Shown: piece after piece, positions 21,663 to 35,400 of the stretch | How positions within the stretch are numbered: the stretch's first letter is position 1 | How the letters are laid out: each line of letters begins with the position of its first letter | NCBI RefSeq assembly: GCF_026151205.1 | Contig: NC_087081.1 | Span: 10,601,113 to 10,665,112 of the forward strand | Reading direction: 5' to 3' | DNA: 64,000 nt | From: Bolinopsis microptera | Taxonomy: Eukaryota > Ctenophora > Tentaculata > Lobata > Bolinopsidae | Position numbers and translations under genes: made by a program | The notes under the pieces: model-generated | Told to the model about the DNA's origin: nothing | The model's database searches: none | The model's input: the letters and a program-made list of their open reading frames with translations, nothing else

Positions 21663-22207
21663 TACACTAACAAGAATTGCGCCCGTTGTTTCGTTGTGGC
21701 GGACGCTAGATTTCCATTCACTTCAACTACAAGCTCTAATCACAAATCAGCTCACTTCATATTATAAAAATTATGTTTTAAATAGGGAAACACTTGTGAC
21801 TGTACTGATTCAATTCAATTGCCGTAGAACTTAATTTTTATCTGTAATTTAAGAAATTGTAAGCAAAAAGTGAACTATACTCATGTTTTATAATTGTAAA
21901 CATCAGTACACTATATATATATACTACGCATGTCACATACAAATTGGGCTTCTTCCCTAATAGTAATACATTAAAATACACTCGCGCCGCGCATACACTG
22001 ATTATTGGCTACACATCACATCTCCGCAAGCAACCCTTGCACACGTCGCGCGCCTAATTGTCTAGTTGTCATGGTAACAGATGGAAGGAATGACACCATA
22101 TTCAAACCCATCATACCACTATCTCCAAAATCCACGTTTTTCTGCAAAAACGTCCATTCGCGTTCGTAACCTTTCACTATTGCCTTTTTACAAAAGAGTG
22201 TGAACGG
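21663..22207 (-). repeat. Right copy of the ~540 bp inverted repeat, next to the DDX6 5' end
   Basis: The reverse complement of 9411-9945, with moderate divergence and small indels (for example an extra TATATATATA near 21912-21922). It ends ~200 bp before the DDX6 start codon, so it probably overlaps or abuts the DDX6 promoter. Confidence 0.85.
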
Positions 22208-22405
22208 AAAAAATCTGCGTATATCACTTCACAGACTGACCTACAAACCTAAACAACGACATTGGTCACGTACACTAGTCTATAATTTTGTACGGTCACT
22301 CAAAATATAAAACATAAATGGATTGTTTTAAATAATTAACTGATATCGATTACTAAACATTTACCATGTGAACTTCTGCACTTAACCACCTTCAATTTAG
22401 CTATT

Positions 22406-25400
22406 ATGGACCACAAATCCGCCCCCAACAAGCAGCAGCATCCTCCAGCCGCTCTAAATGGAGACAACCACAACTGGAAAGATAACCTTAACCTACCAGA
22501 GAAAGATCATCGCTTCAAAACCTCCGTTAGTAAAATCAACCTGATATCGTTCATGCTATGATCGTATGGACACTATCCACCAAATGAGGGTGCTATCGTT
22601 ATCTGCATTTAAAGTTCTTAACACACTTATTTACCACCATATCTTGCAGGATGTGACAAGCACGAAAGGGAATGAGTTTGAGGATTTCTGCCTGAACCGT
22701 GATTTACAGATGGGTATTTATGAGAAGGGCTACGAGAAACCTTCTCCGATTCAAGAAGAGAGTATTCCTATAGCACTAGCAGGCAAATACTTTGTTGTTT
22801 GTTTTATTTATCATGCCCAGGTCACATTCATCATATTTCCAACATTAGTATTTTCATCAGCTCGATTCTGATATCTTTATTTTTCTCATACCGTATAGAG
22901 ATGTAGCTACACTTAGTGAATGTTAAAAGAATATCTCAATAATCTCTTTACGTCAGGTCGCGACATTTTGGCGCGAGCTAAAAACGGTACTGGAAAGACG
23001 GCAGCCTATCTGATCCCCATCATTGAGAGAGTTAAGATTAATCTGAATGAAATTCAAGGTGGGTGTGTCCTTAAATCTTGCTTTGAGTACTTACAGTTGT
23101 ACTTACAGCTGTTGTTACTGACAGCTGAGTACTTACAGTTGATCTATATTTATTATTTTCTTGCATTGAGTCTGTTACGTTTTTAATGTCTTCAGTCTTG
23201 TGATCAATGCCTCAGTTTTCTGTTGCACTCTTTCGCAATACAGAGAAATAAAACCTCGTGATGCTAATTTATAGAATATAATAGACAAATTAACAGAAGT
23301 AAATTTACTTCCACGCTTGATATAAACCAGTAGAAAAGTAAAACAGATACTGCTCTAATGAATGATTTCATCAATAAAATTATTAACCCCCGAAACTTCA
23401 GCCCTAGTTATAGTACCTACAAGAGAACTGGCCCTGCAAACATCCCAACTGTGTAAGGAACTCGGAAAACATATCAAGGTACAAGTAATGGTCAGCACCG
23501 GCGGAACTAATCTCAGGGACGATATTCTTAGACTTTATAACCCTGGTGAGTTTACTGTTTATTTTTATTTTTAGTCTATTGACATTTATTTAATTGGCGA
23601 TCCGTTAAATTGTTTTTTTTTTCGTGGCACAACACCTTAAGATTTTAGTATTTCAAGAATTATTGTATGTAAGGTCAAGGTTGAGCTCTCATTAAAGTCG
23701 CGGATGTAAAATGTGTTGATGTTTGGTCAGGTACAGTTGTTTTATTTTTGGAATTTATGAATTATATTACTTTACATTCCTTTTTGTGTTAAACAAAAGA
23801 TGAAAATGCAATTTCTGCAGAAAGCAAGTTTCTGATAAGACTATATATAGTCTATATAGTCTATATATAATAAATAGCTGTTGTTTGGTTTCCCAAACAA
23901 CAACAATATATCAGTCTATATATATCAGACTATATAGTCTAGATATAGTCTGATAAGACTATTATATATGTATATATATAATATGATATATAATATATAA
24001 TATAATATATATATATATAATATGCTATGTCCGCTATCACATTCCATGTCCTGATACTGTAAGAATAATAACTTTATGTAAGATCCAGCAACAAAATTTC
24101 AATTATCACTGCTTTATCGATCAACCTTAGTTAACCAATCTATTAACCAATCATTGTATAATCGATTAATTAATTATCTAATTGATTAATTAATCATCTA
24201 ATTAATTAATAATTACCCTGTTTTTCAGTCCACGTGGTAGTCGCAACCCCCGGTAGAATACTCGATCTCATTGAACGTAAAGTAGCTGTTGTAAAGAATT
24301 GTGGAATGCTTGTGCTCGATGAAGTATGTATATTAATTGAAGTTGTAAACTTTATGTTTAATTGATCAGAACTTCGCGGCTTTTGTTGTGTTTAACGTCA
24401 ATTGCAAACTGAGCGGAGAAGGGAAAACATATGCATACTATCCTAAAACCAGCAGCATCAAACATTATATTTATTACGTTCTGAAAATTAACGAATAACA
24501 GCAGTCGATGTGTGATCATTGATTATTACAGTCAATTAAAGTAATTTTCTAGTTTTAACATATGAAACCCCCAGGCAGACAAGCTACTGTCAATGGATTT
24601 CAAGAACTGTCTCGACACAATAATCTCCTACCTACCTATCAAACGTCAGATAATGTTATTCAGCGCTACATTCCCCGTCACTGTCAAGGAATTTAAGGTA
24701 TTTACAGCTACACTGTAACTCGTCGTGGTTTTATGCTCAAATAGCTGAGAGGAGAATCACTCGACACATGTGATCCACCGACTCAGAGTGACTCTTACCT
24801 ATAAGTCGCATTGTCATTGGCACAATTGTTCATAATCAAAGTATCAGTAATTTCCATTCAACATTAAACGAGTAACATTAAAAGATTATAATATTATAGG
24901 TAGAATTGGGGCCAACCATATTAAAGTATATTAAAATGTAGGATTTTTCCCGATTTTGACCCGGGGATATACTTTAATATACTTTAATATACCTACAATA
25001 TACTTTAATATCCCTATCTCCTTGGAGGCCTACTTCAAAAATTGTTGCCCAAAATAAGCTTGAAATGCAATTCTTAATCTATTCCAAAAAGTTCTTGAAA
25101 AAATATTGAAAACTGATGGAGTTATTTCAATTTTAATGAAGTCATTTTGGCTAGTATTCCGAACCGAGATATTATGTGCAATTTTCCCAATTTTGTTCAT
25201 GGAGGTCTTTTTACTTAGTATCTAGTACAGACAGATCCGTCTGAAAAAATCGATCTGCTGACACTCAAAGCTTTCAGAGGATTTTTGAAGTTTTTGAGTC
25301 CCATTAGGTGCCCTTTATGGCTGACCAACTTTTCCAAACTTTTCCACTTGTCTTAAGGCCACTTTTTGCCACTTTACCACTTTTTACCACCTTTCTTGTT

Positions 25401-28400
25401 TGTCGAATATCTTTAGTTGTGAACATCGTAAAAGGTTACGAATCAATCGAGTGTGTTCATATTACCATGAAGAAAAACTTTTGTTCTAACAATTTTTACG
25501 TCAGATAATCAGTTAATTGGATAATTATCAATTAGCTAATTAGCAAAATTCGAAAAAATTTTTATCTGCTCAAAATGATCGGAATAGCTTAAAACACGGA
25601 AAAAAGTAGTTTTTAGAAAAACTTTGAAAATTTTTCACTTACATTTTTTTTCCGAGACTTGAAAAATTTCGAAAATTCAAAATATTTTTTCCCGCCAAAA
25701 GTGATCAAATTGCATGAAACGCGGAGAAAAATGCTTTTCAAAAAAACTTAGTGAATTTTTCGTTTCAAGAATACTTAAATCACCAATATTTGTAGTTGGA
25801 GTTCAGTAAATCGCGGCAGATTTTAGTAATCAGGAATTACTAAGTGGAAAGGTCTGAAACTGAAAAACGTTAACCATACGATATAAGAGTTTCATAACTA
25901 ATTACAATACAGCCTTATCGATTTTCACAGAAACTGCACCAATGGCACAGTCAAGATCGAAAGACGAAACGATAGCCTGCTGTACTATCATTTTATTGAT
26001 TTCAATGATAAATCAGTGGGGTTAAGATAATCACATTTGTAATAAATAAAACCTCTCTGTACCGTCAATTGTGCTAATCTAAACCGGCCTACCTGGATTA
26101 CCAGACCTCTTCTTTTCCTCAACAATCAAACCAAGTTGTTCATATCGCATTTGGTGGGCGATGTAAGTACATATCGAGCTGTAATCAATCACAATACGAC
26201 ACAATACGTGTATATTATATTATGGCCCTTAATGAGGTTTATGAAACGTTCTAATTCTATATCGTACACTTCTCGTTTCTCCCGTGAGAGGCCCGGTATG
26301 GAGAGGTTTTACAGTTTATCACGAAAACGTCTACTTGGCTCATGACTCTTTGACAGCTCAAAGAAGGCAAGAAAAGACCAGAAAGCTTAAAATGTCAACT
26401 CGCTCTTTTCAATGCTCTTCGAATTTCGATCTGTCCCACATTAATCCCGAGCTGATTATCATGGGCCCCGAATATCGTGCGGAAAGAACCTGTATTTTTA
26501 CTTCACAACGTCTGGATTTCAAATCAACATCCTCAATAACATTAACAATCCTTCCTGATCAGCCTGGAGGGGGATATTTAAAACATATAAGTGATACGAA
26601 AGATTTTATTAGCAGGAGCTTTCAAAATACTTGTGTAAATCGTCTTCAGCTTCCTGATCAGGATCTGTCTCTATTAGCAATTTCCAAAATATCCTGACTC
26701 TCGTGGAACATTTCACTGAATGAATTATTATCGGTTCTTTACCAGTACCACCCCTTGCTCGACGCTCGTATCTAAATATTATCCTTGCCTGTATGTTACC
26801 CTTGTTGATTTTACTTTCAGCCGACCCTGACATATGGGGGTGATTTTATCCCGCATAGCAAATGAAGCAGTATATTATGCGGGTACAATACAAAACAAGT
26901 CACAGTAGATGTTGGAAGGTGTGTTTACACTTGCTTCCTGGACCTGGCTGTTCCTTAGTTTCCCTGGTCTGTTCTTGCCTTCTTCGAACTGTAAATGAGC
27001 CATGAGGCCAAGTATACGTTTTCGTGATAAACTGTAAAACCTCTCCATACCGGGTTTTTCACGGTATTAAGCGTTTCATAAACCTCATTAAGGGCCATAA
27101 TATAATATACACGTATTGTGTCGTATTGTGATTGAATACAGCTCGATATGCACTTACATCGCCCACCAAATGCGATATGAACAACTTGGTTTGATTGTTG
27201 AGGAAAAGAAGAGGTCTGGTAATCCAGGTAGGCCGGTTTAGATTAGCACAATTGACGGTACAGAGAGGTTTTATTTATTACAAATGTGATTATCTTAACC
27301 CCACTGATTTATCATTGAAATCAATAAAATGATAGTACAGCAGGCTATCGTTTCGTCTTTCGATCTTGACTGTGCCATTGGTGCAGTTTCTGTGAAAATC
27401 GATAAGGCTGTATTGTAATTAGTTATGAAACTCTTATATCGTATGGTTAACGTTTTTCAGTTTCAGACCTTTCCACTTAGTAATTCCTGATTACTAAAAT
27501 CTGCCGCGATTTACTGAACTCCAACTACAAATATTGGTGATTTAAGTATTCTTGAAACGAAAAATTCACTAAGTTTTTTTGAAAAGCATTTTTCTCCGCG
27601 TTTCATGCAATTTGATCACTTTTGGCGGGAAAAAATATTTTGAATTTTCGAAATTTTTCAAGTCTCGGAAAAAAAATGTAAGTGAAAAATTTTCAAAGTT
27701 TTTCTAAAAACTACTTTTTTCCGTGTTTTAAGCTATTCCGATCATTTTGAGCAGATAAAAATTTTTTCGAATTTTGCTAATTAGCTAATTGATAATTATC
27801 CAATTAACTGATTATCTGACGTAAAAATTGTTAGAACAAAAGTTTTTCTTCATGGTAATATGAACACACTCGATTGATTCGTAACCTTTTACGATGTTCA
27901 CAACTAAAGATATTCGACAAACAAGAAAGGTGGTAAAAAGTGGTAAAGTGGCAAAAAGTGGCCTTAAGACAAGTGGAAAAGTTTGGAAAAGTTGGTCAGC
28001 CATAAAGGGCACCTAATGGGACTCAAAAACTTCAAAAATCCTCTGAAAGCTTTGAGTGTCAGCAGATCGATTTTTTCAGACGGATCTGTCTGTACTAATC
28101 CACTATATTCAACAAACACTGAGTTATATCTTTCACATAGAGTTAGTCTCATTAAAAAATATTGAAATTTTATCGAATTTGGTCAAAAGCGAATTTGGGC
28201 AAAAGCGTATGCCCAAATATGGGCATACTTTTTAAAGCTCATAGCTCAGCCAATTTTTGACCAATCTGGATGGAAATTCATGTACTAGTCCTAAAACAGG
28301 CTTATCTTGCGAATCTGAGTGAAAAATATAGTTCATCATGTAAATCTTAACGAAGAATATAAATCTTCTAATTGTAGGTATATTAAAGTATATTAAAATT

Positions 28401-28456
28401 TAGGATTTTTTCCGATTTTGACCCGGGGATATACTTTAATATACTTTAATATGGTT

Positions 28457-28489
<33 letters not shown>

Positions 28490-29319
28490 AGAATTAAATA
28501 CATGATGTATTATACTAATCGACTGATTAAAATATTATTAATTAATTAATTAACTAATTTAAATTACAGGAACGTCATCTCTCTAAACCTTACGAGATAA
28601 ACCTTATGGACGAGTTAACACTACTTGGTATTACACAGTATTACGCCTATGTTGAGGAGAAGCAGAAAGTCCATTGTCTCAACACTCTTTTCTCCAAGGT
28701 GTGTACTGTTTAGTTTTAAAATTACCAATGTTTTCATAATTATTTTTGTTGTGTGAAGGTAAGTGATGTTATATTTTTGCTAAATTAAATTGATTCTTAT
28801 TAATTCAAGCTATTTAAGAATTGAGACTTCGCTGCACCAAACAAAACATAAGATTGCACGCGTATAACAAGTTGAAATGAAATCACCGTAAAAAGAGCAA
28901 GGTTAAATTAAATAGGCCAGGTGAAATGTGTGTTCTATGTTCTCCCAGCAGCGCATGATGGCGATGCGCTTAGATTATTTGAAAACATTGTAGATCATGG
29001 TCGTAAGAAAATAATAGGAACTTAAAATATACTGATTGCAGGGCTCCCTTAAGACTAACCGGTATTTTAATCTTAATATATTGATAACGATACCATCACT
29101 GTTTCTACACTGCATTCCTACCAAATACCAAGGTAACGAGTAAAGACGTGATAAAGTACATATTTTAAATCCTTATCTGACCACATGCACACCAAGAGAT
29201 ATCTTAACTTACACACCGCGTGTTACTCAATGTTCATTTATACACAGTTATAATTATAGCTCATGTTAAGAGTAAGACAAAAGCTCTAGCTCTCGTATTG
29301 AGGGGTCTCCAGCAGCCAA

Positions 29320-29400
<81 letters not shown>

Positions 29401-32400
29401 GTTATTTGAATTATGTTTGAACTCCGAGGGTTATTGTCTTGGCACACAGCCAGTTGCTAAGTTCATTATAACCAGAACTCTCGTACAGCAGCCCTGTATG
29501 GAGACTGTTCCGGGGCTCCTGTTTCTCATTATCCTGCATTAGTTTGAATATTATGCAAAATTCATATATATTATATATCATATGCGAATATGTAAATATT
29601 TTGTGTAATGTCACCTCGTTTCCTAGGCGAGAGAATTAAATCACCCGGACCTTCCATTTTCTCGCGTGACCTATATTTGTTTTCTGTTATTTGGGTATTT
29701 CCCATGCAGGAAATGTTATCTTAACAGTGATGTAAGAGTCAGTCCCTTGAGTGTGTTAATGACCAATCTTCTATTCTGGGAGCAGGCCGTCGCTCAGTGT
29801 GGTTACTGTGGAGTTTAGTGTTAGCCAGCTGGTCTATTAGATCATTGATTCGATATGTTATCACGTGTTCCCTCACCGATCACGTGGTCTCTAGTTTCGT
29901 GCTCATTCACGTTCTATTATTATGAGAACCGGACTCTGTGACCATCTTTTCCCGTACTGTTTCAATCGACGCGGACGATCTAAGTTATTTTTAGCAAAGG
30001 CATATTATATATCTGCATTAACTGGTAATTTGACTGGCAGTTTGGCAGTATCTCTTATACAGCATCAGCAGGTACCCGTTTTGACTGGCAGTCGCACTGT
30101 CGCGCAGATTAATGAACACTGTCAAGTACAGGCTCTTTGTTACAAGAGGAGATGTAATGTTCATTGTTGTTCATTACACTCCTTCCTTTCTGATTAGCTA
30201 ATTAACTATGACTCTGTTGTACACAATGTTAACATTAGTCCAAGTCACGAGACACTCACTATCTCTCTCTTTCCGAGACACTCACTCAATGATGTGGCTT
30301 TATATATTATTGCGGATTTTACTGTTGTGTGTTTTGTTATAAAAGATAGCTCTTGGTATTTTAATGATTTGAATATTACTGAGGTTGGGTTGTGAATATT
30401 ATGCTTATTACATTTCCTGGTTTGGGTGAGACGAATTGCCATTGTTTCCAGAACAATACAGTGACGCACTTTCAAATGTTATCTAGAAGATAACCTTAGA
30501 AAGTTCTTGAGATAAATTACGTGACGCTCTGGAATAGAACAGTGTTCTAGCGAAATACCTGATTTATTTGACGTAACCTTGTGATAATTCGATATTGTTG
30601 AGCTCGTCGCGCAGATTAATTACCAACCTTGTACTTTGTATATCATATATCTCACCTGCTCTATATATTTAAACTATTTTTATCGCCAACTTCGCGCCAT
30701 GCCCTTATAAGGAGTTTTAAAGGGAAGGACTGGTAAGCTAACTTCAGCGCTGGACGTTGTTAGTGAAGGTGACACCTGTCATCACTATATCAGTACGGCT
30801 TTTAGCTGACATCCAGTTCTGTCTCATTTTACCTTCTGGTTTAATTTGCTTAGGTTTCATTGATATCACGTATATATCTCGCTCTGCTCCTTCATAAAAA
30901 CTTCTCTCTTCTCTGTACGTTTCTCTAGTCCGATAATATTGGTTACCGTATCTCCAGTGTGAAATAGTATTTTGAGATGGTAGTCATGTGTATTCTTGCT
31001 GTGTAAGGTGAAAATGTCCGTATTGGACCAGTGCCAGGTATTGGAGTAGGCTAATATAACAGTTGTACGTATGCAGAAGCTGGTAGTTTTGTTCATTGTA
31101 GGTATATCTATCTGATATCGGTGATCTCATTTAAATGTGTTGATATTGAAATATTCAAGTTCTTCTCCTTTAAAGGTATTTCTAATTGGCTATACACTTT
31201 TATAACACTTCTAGTTCAGAATATAACCCTTCTCCCACTGCTTAATTGATCACTAATCTCAGTACTGTGTTGGCGCTGTGCCAATCCTTGGCGCTGTGCC
31301 AACCCTCCCAAGGGTTCATTTACCACATTAATGAAATACAACTGGGCATGTCTACCCCTTCAACGTTACTGCACGTTAAACTCTACTTGCGGGTGTTGGC
31401 ATCTCAATTATGTCCCGCATTCCAATTGACGTAGCGATATATACATTCCTGCGGATGATTGAATTGGGTTGGGTTATTTTCGTATGGACCTACCTTCCGT
31501 TATCTAATTCTAATATTTTCGTGTTTGAAAAGGAATTTGGCTGTCCGCACGGTGGTTGTGGTTGCCTTATTTTTGTTTTTAACCTTTGTACACGTGACGG
31601 CAGTTTATTTTAGCATATGCTAACTATTAGAGATTAATCACGTGTTACAAAAACATCCCCTACAGACAGCGACACTATTGTGTGTGGTTCTTTGGTTGTG
31701 TCCGTACAATTGTTACACGTTTCCTCGTAAAGTTACGCCCCGGTATATTACGTAGTTACACTGCACCAGGTGTACCAGCTGTATAAATAATATTCCTGTC
31801 TGATTTAATAAAACGGTTCCTGCGAAATGGATTTATTTGTTTTAACACATGACAGCTGGCAACCAATAAGATGAAAGATCCTACTGATCACGTTTGAACT
31901 CCATGCCATTCGCTTTACCGTACTTTTTTATTCAATTAAGTTTCCTAGTAGATAGATGTGTCCATCTTCAAATGTGGTAAATGAGAGGGGCCACTGCCCA
32001 GGAACTGCAGAGCCACATATTCAGCCCGGGATAAAATGGCGCCCCAAACCAGACATGTGGCGCACGCTAACATACCCTTAACTTACCCCAGCTACTTCAT
32101 GAAATCCTGTTCAAGTAAGTTATATTCTCAAGTCTTCAACTCAAATTCAAACCATTTTCCGGAGCAACACGTTGCCAAGTAATTTTCAAGATAAGGTCAC
32201 CGTAATTTTAAAATTGCTTCATAATTGCATGCTCGTTACAATACAATCAGCGCGCCTGTAACCACCTAGAATCTAATTAAATACATGTTAAAATGAGGTA
32301 AACACGATGTTTACCTCATTTTAGTTGATTGTTTTGTTTCTAGACACGCCATTCTTATTCATCTCTTAGTAGTGGACACGTGACTCTGGTAGTAATACTT

Positions 32401-35400
32401 TATATAACATGTGACTCTGGTAGTATTACTTTATACAACATTGCTTGACGAGTAACATTATAACTGATTCTGATGATGATCTCATTCTTATCTTTAGATT
32501 TATATCGTGTGACAAAGTAATAGCTAGAGCTCTATTGTGTTGTGGCTGTCTGATAACACTGCTGGATATAGCAATAAGTTGTGGCTGTCTCATACACTGC
32601 TGGATATAGCAATAAGTTGTGGCGAGTGTGACAAAGTAATAGCTAGAGCTCTATCATGTTGTGGCTGTCTCATACACTGCTGGATATAGCAATAAGTTGT
32701 GGCTGTCTCATACACTGCTGGATATAGCAATAAGTTGTGGCTGTCTCATACACTGCTGGATATAGCAATAAGTTGTGGCTGTCTCATACACTGCTGGATA
32801 TAGCGATAAGTTGTGGCTGTCTGATACACTGCTGGATATAGCAATAAGTTGTGGCTGTCTCATAACACTGCTGGATATAGCAATAAGTTGTGGCTGTCTG
32901 ATACACTGCTGGATATAGTAATAAGTTGTGGCTGTCTCATAACACTGCTGGATATAGCAATAAGTTGTGGCTGTCTCATACACTGCTGGATATAGCAATA
33001 AGTTGTGGCTGTCTCATACACTGCTGGATATAGCAATAAGTTGTGGCTGTCTCATACACTGCTGGATATAGCAATAAGTTGTGGCTGTCTCATACACTGC
33101 TGGATATAGCAATAAGTTGTGGCTGTCTGATACACTGCTGGATATAGCAATAAGTTGTGGCTGTCTCATAACACTGCTGGATATAGCAATAAGTTGTGGC
33201 TGTCTCATACACTGCTGGATATAGCAATAAGTTGTGGCTGTCTCATACACTGCTGGATATAGCAATAAGTTGTGGCTGTCTCATACACTGCTGGATATAG
33301 CAATAAGTTGTGACGAGTGTTAAATAAGACGATGTGTGAAATAAAACCATAGTTAGTTGTGTGTGTGAGGTGGAAATGTCCGTATTAGGCCGGTGCCAGT
33401 TATTACTTATTGGAATAGATTAATATTTTAGTTGAGCAGTTATACGTATGCAAAAGCTGGTAGTTTCGTTTTTTTTGTAAGAACATCTTATATCAGTGAT
33501 CTCAGTTAAATGTGATGATTTATTGTAAGAATCTAGTTCCTTTGCCCCGCATCCAGAAAACTTTGATCCGCGAGGAAAATTAAAACTTTCTGGATGCGCG
33601 CTTGGGTATTTCTATCTTTAAATAGCATTTAAAGAACTAATTCATCATATTGACCTAATTCTTATCTTAAGATCTATATAAGGCATAATATCATGTGATA
33701 AAGTAATAGAGCTCTGTTGTGTTTTGGCTGTCTCAAACAGTGCTTGAAATAGCTAAATTATGACTAGCTAAGTTCACATGACCTCATCCGACTAAATTAA
33801 GGAAAGTATGACCTCATCTGATAAAACATTTTCTTGTTAACAAACTATTTAGCTAAATTAACGAAATATTTATCCAAATTATCACTTCAATTATCGCCAA
33901 AACTCTGACTTACCTCATCCCTTTTCAGCTGCAAATAAACCAGAGTATAATCTTCTGTAACTCTGTAAGCCGAGTTGAACTGTTGGCTAAGAAGATCACA
34001 GAGCTGGGATACTCGTGCTACTACATACACGCTAGGATGCAGCAAGCACACAGGAACAGAATATTCCACGACTTTAGAAAAGGAGCCTGCAGGAATCTTG
34101 TTTGTACTGGTAAGAGGAATTTGTGTGATCTGAATATATATCTCAACATTAAACTTGCCCAAACTTTACCTAAAAGCTTTATAAAGATTTCACATCTAGT
34201 ATTAATTATTATGTAAAATCTTGTAAGTTTAGTTAACTACATTGAAGGGAAACCTACGTTACCCGTATATAGTGTTAGTATAACAGATGCCCTCGCCCCA
34301 CTGTGATATATTACTTCACTATGTGCTTATTCTTTGTGGTTATTCGTACGACAACTTGAACAAAGGCGTAGCACGCTAATCATTTCTGACGAATGCGCTA
34401 ATGTTATTCTTGCGCAACCCTCTTAACAGAGTTTGAGAGTTGCACAATTTGGCTTTTGTTTCTAATGTGTGAAGACAGGTGTACATCGAATAATAGATAT
34501 TCTTATATATACACATGCATTACGGTAGATATAACGGTTTAGCTGGTTTAATCGATGATCAAATAACATACTGTATGACATAGTATGGGTCACAAACGGC
34601 CGAAATAAACAATTTGACTAGCTCAATTTTCTGTTGCTCCCATACAAAGCACGATCCTAGCAGCTTTATTTCGTGCGCGTTCCGTGCGCGCGCCTATTTT
34701 GCTCTAGATAAAGTACCGGCTTACTTCCGGAAACCTTGCTTGCCATTCCAGTGCAGTGTACATGGGCTCGCAAGCTTGAGGTAAATGAACAGTATGAGGT
34801 AATCCTATCATTCCAGTTGAATCTTAATACGTAATCCTATCATTCCAGTTAAATCCTAATACGTCATCCCACGAAAGCCCTTATAGCATGACCGCCACCC
34901 AACAAGTTTCACTGAGCGCCTTGTTTTGTTCTCCGAATCTAATTCTCATGTAATCTCCGAGATTAATTAGTCCTCACACCGTTCGTATCGAGGCGTTCTG
35001 GCTGGTCTTTGAATATCAGTGTTATCGGTTGGTAAGCTACTAACAACCATCGGCAGCTGACTGCCGCTCACACGGGCTCACGCACTTCATCGAGCGTTAC
35101 TCTAAGCTGAACTGGTTGGCTAACTTACAGAGGCCAATCCCTTCTAAGGAAATTAATTGTCAATAAAATTAATGTAGTAATAGGATAATCTGAATGGTGT
35201 CTGAATTGAAGAAAAGCCCTAATGGACGCCGCCAAATTTACTCCCTATAGACTATTAAGTATTAACTACCCTATTATAGAAGTGTTGAAACGTGGACGGG
35301 GTTTTTGCTGCACGGCGCCATTGGAACCGGTGCAACAGTTGTTAAAATATACTATTCTGTGAGATCACCTTGTTTGTGGTATCCAATGATTCGACTGTAA

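Larger units (their letters stand above)
24902..28495. mobile_element. Foldback element B in DDX6 intron 6, with 6 bp target duplication
   Basis: AGAATT flanks both sides (24902-24907 and 28490-28495). The element begins GGGGCCAACCATATTAAAG and ends with the complement CTTTAATATGGTTGGCC plus a C run. Inner arms 25223-26385 and 26950-28097 are near-perfect inverted repeats. The centre (~26386-26949) is a unique ~560 bp loop. Between the terminal segments and the inner arms each side has ~210-275 bp that do not match each other. No transposase is visible, so it would be non-autonomous. The arm pairing is close (few differences), so it is younger or better homogenised than element A. Confidence 0.88.

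Noticed and set aside
9411-22207. Maverick/Polinton or other giant virus-like transposon
   Set aside because: Inverted repeats of ~540 bp would fit, but no polymerase B, retroviral-type integrase, packaging ATPase or capsid reading was seen inside; only LINE sequences.
26284-26697. Transposase in the loop of element B
   Set aside because: No DDE/DDD, HUH or recombinase motif could be seen in any frame of the loop.
32708-33265. Two - strand ORFs of 83-96 codons in the 38 bp array
   Set aside because: They read through repeats and shift sense with every indel; no start context or splice sites.
32545-33312. CRISPR-like array
   Set aside because: Units are contiguous with no unique spacers, in an intron of an animal gene. 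The same applies to the arrays at 1723 and 52017.
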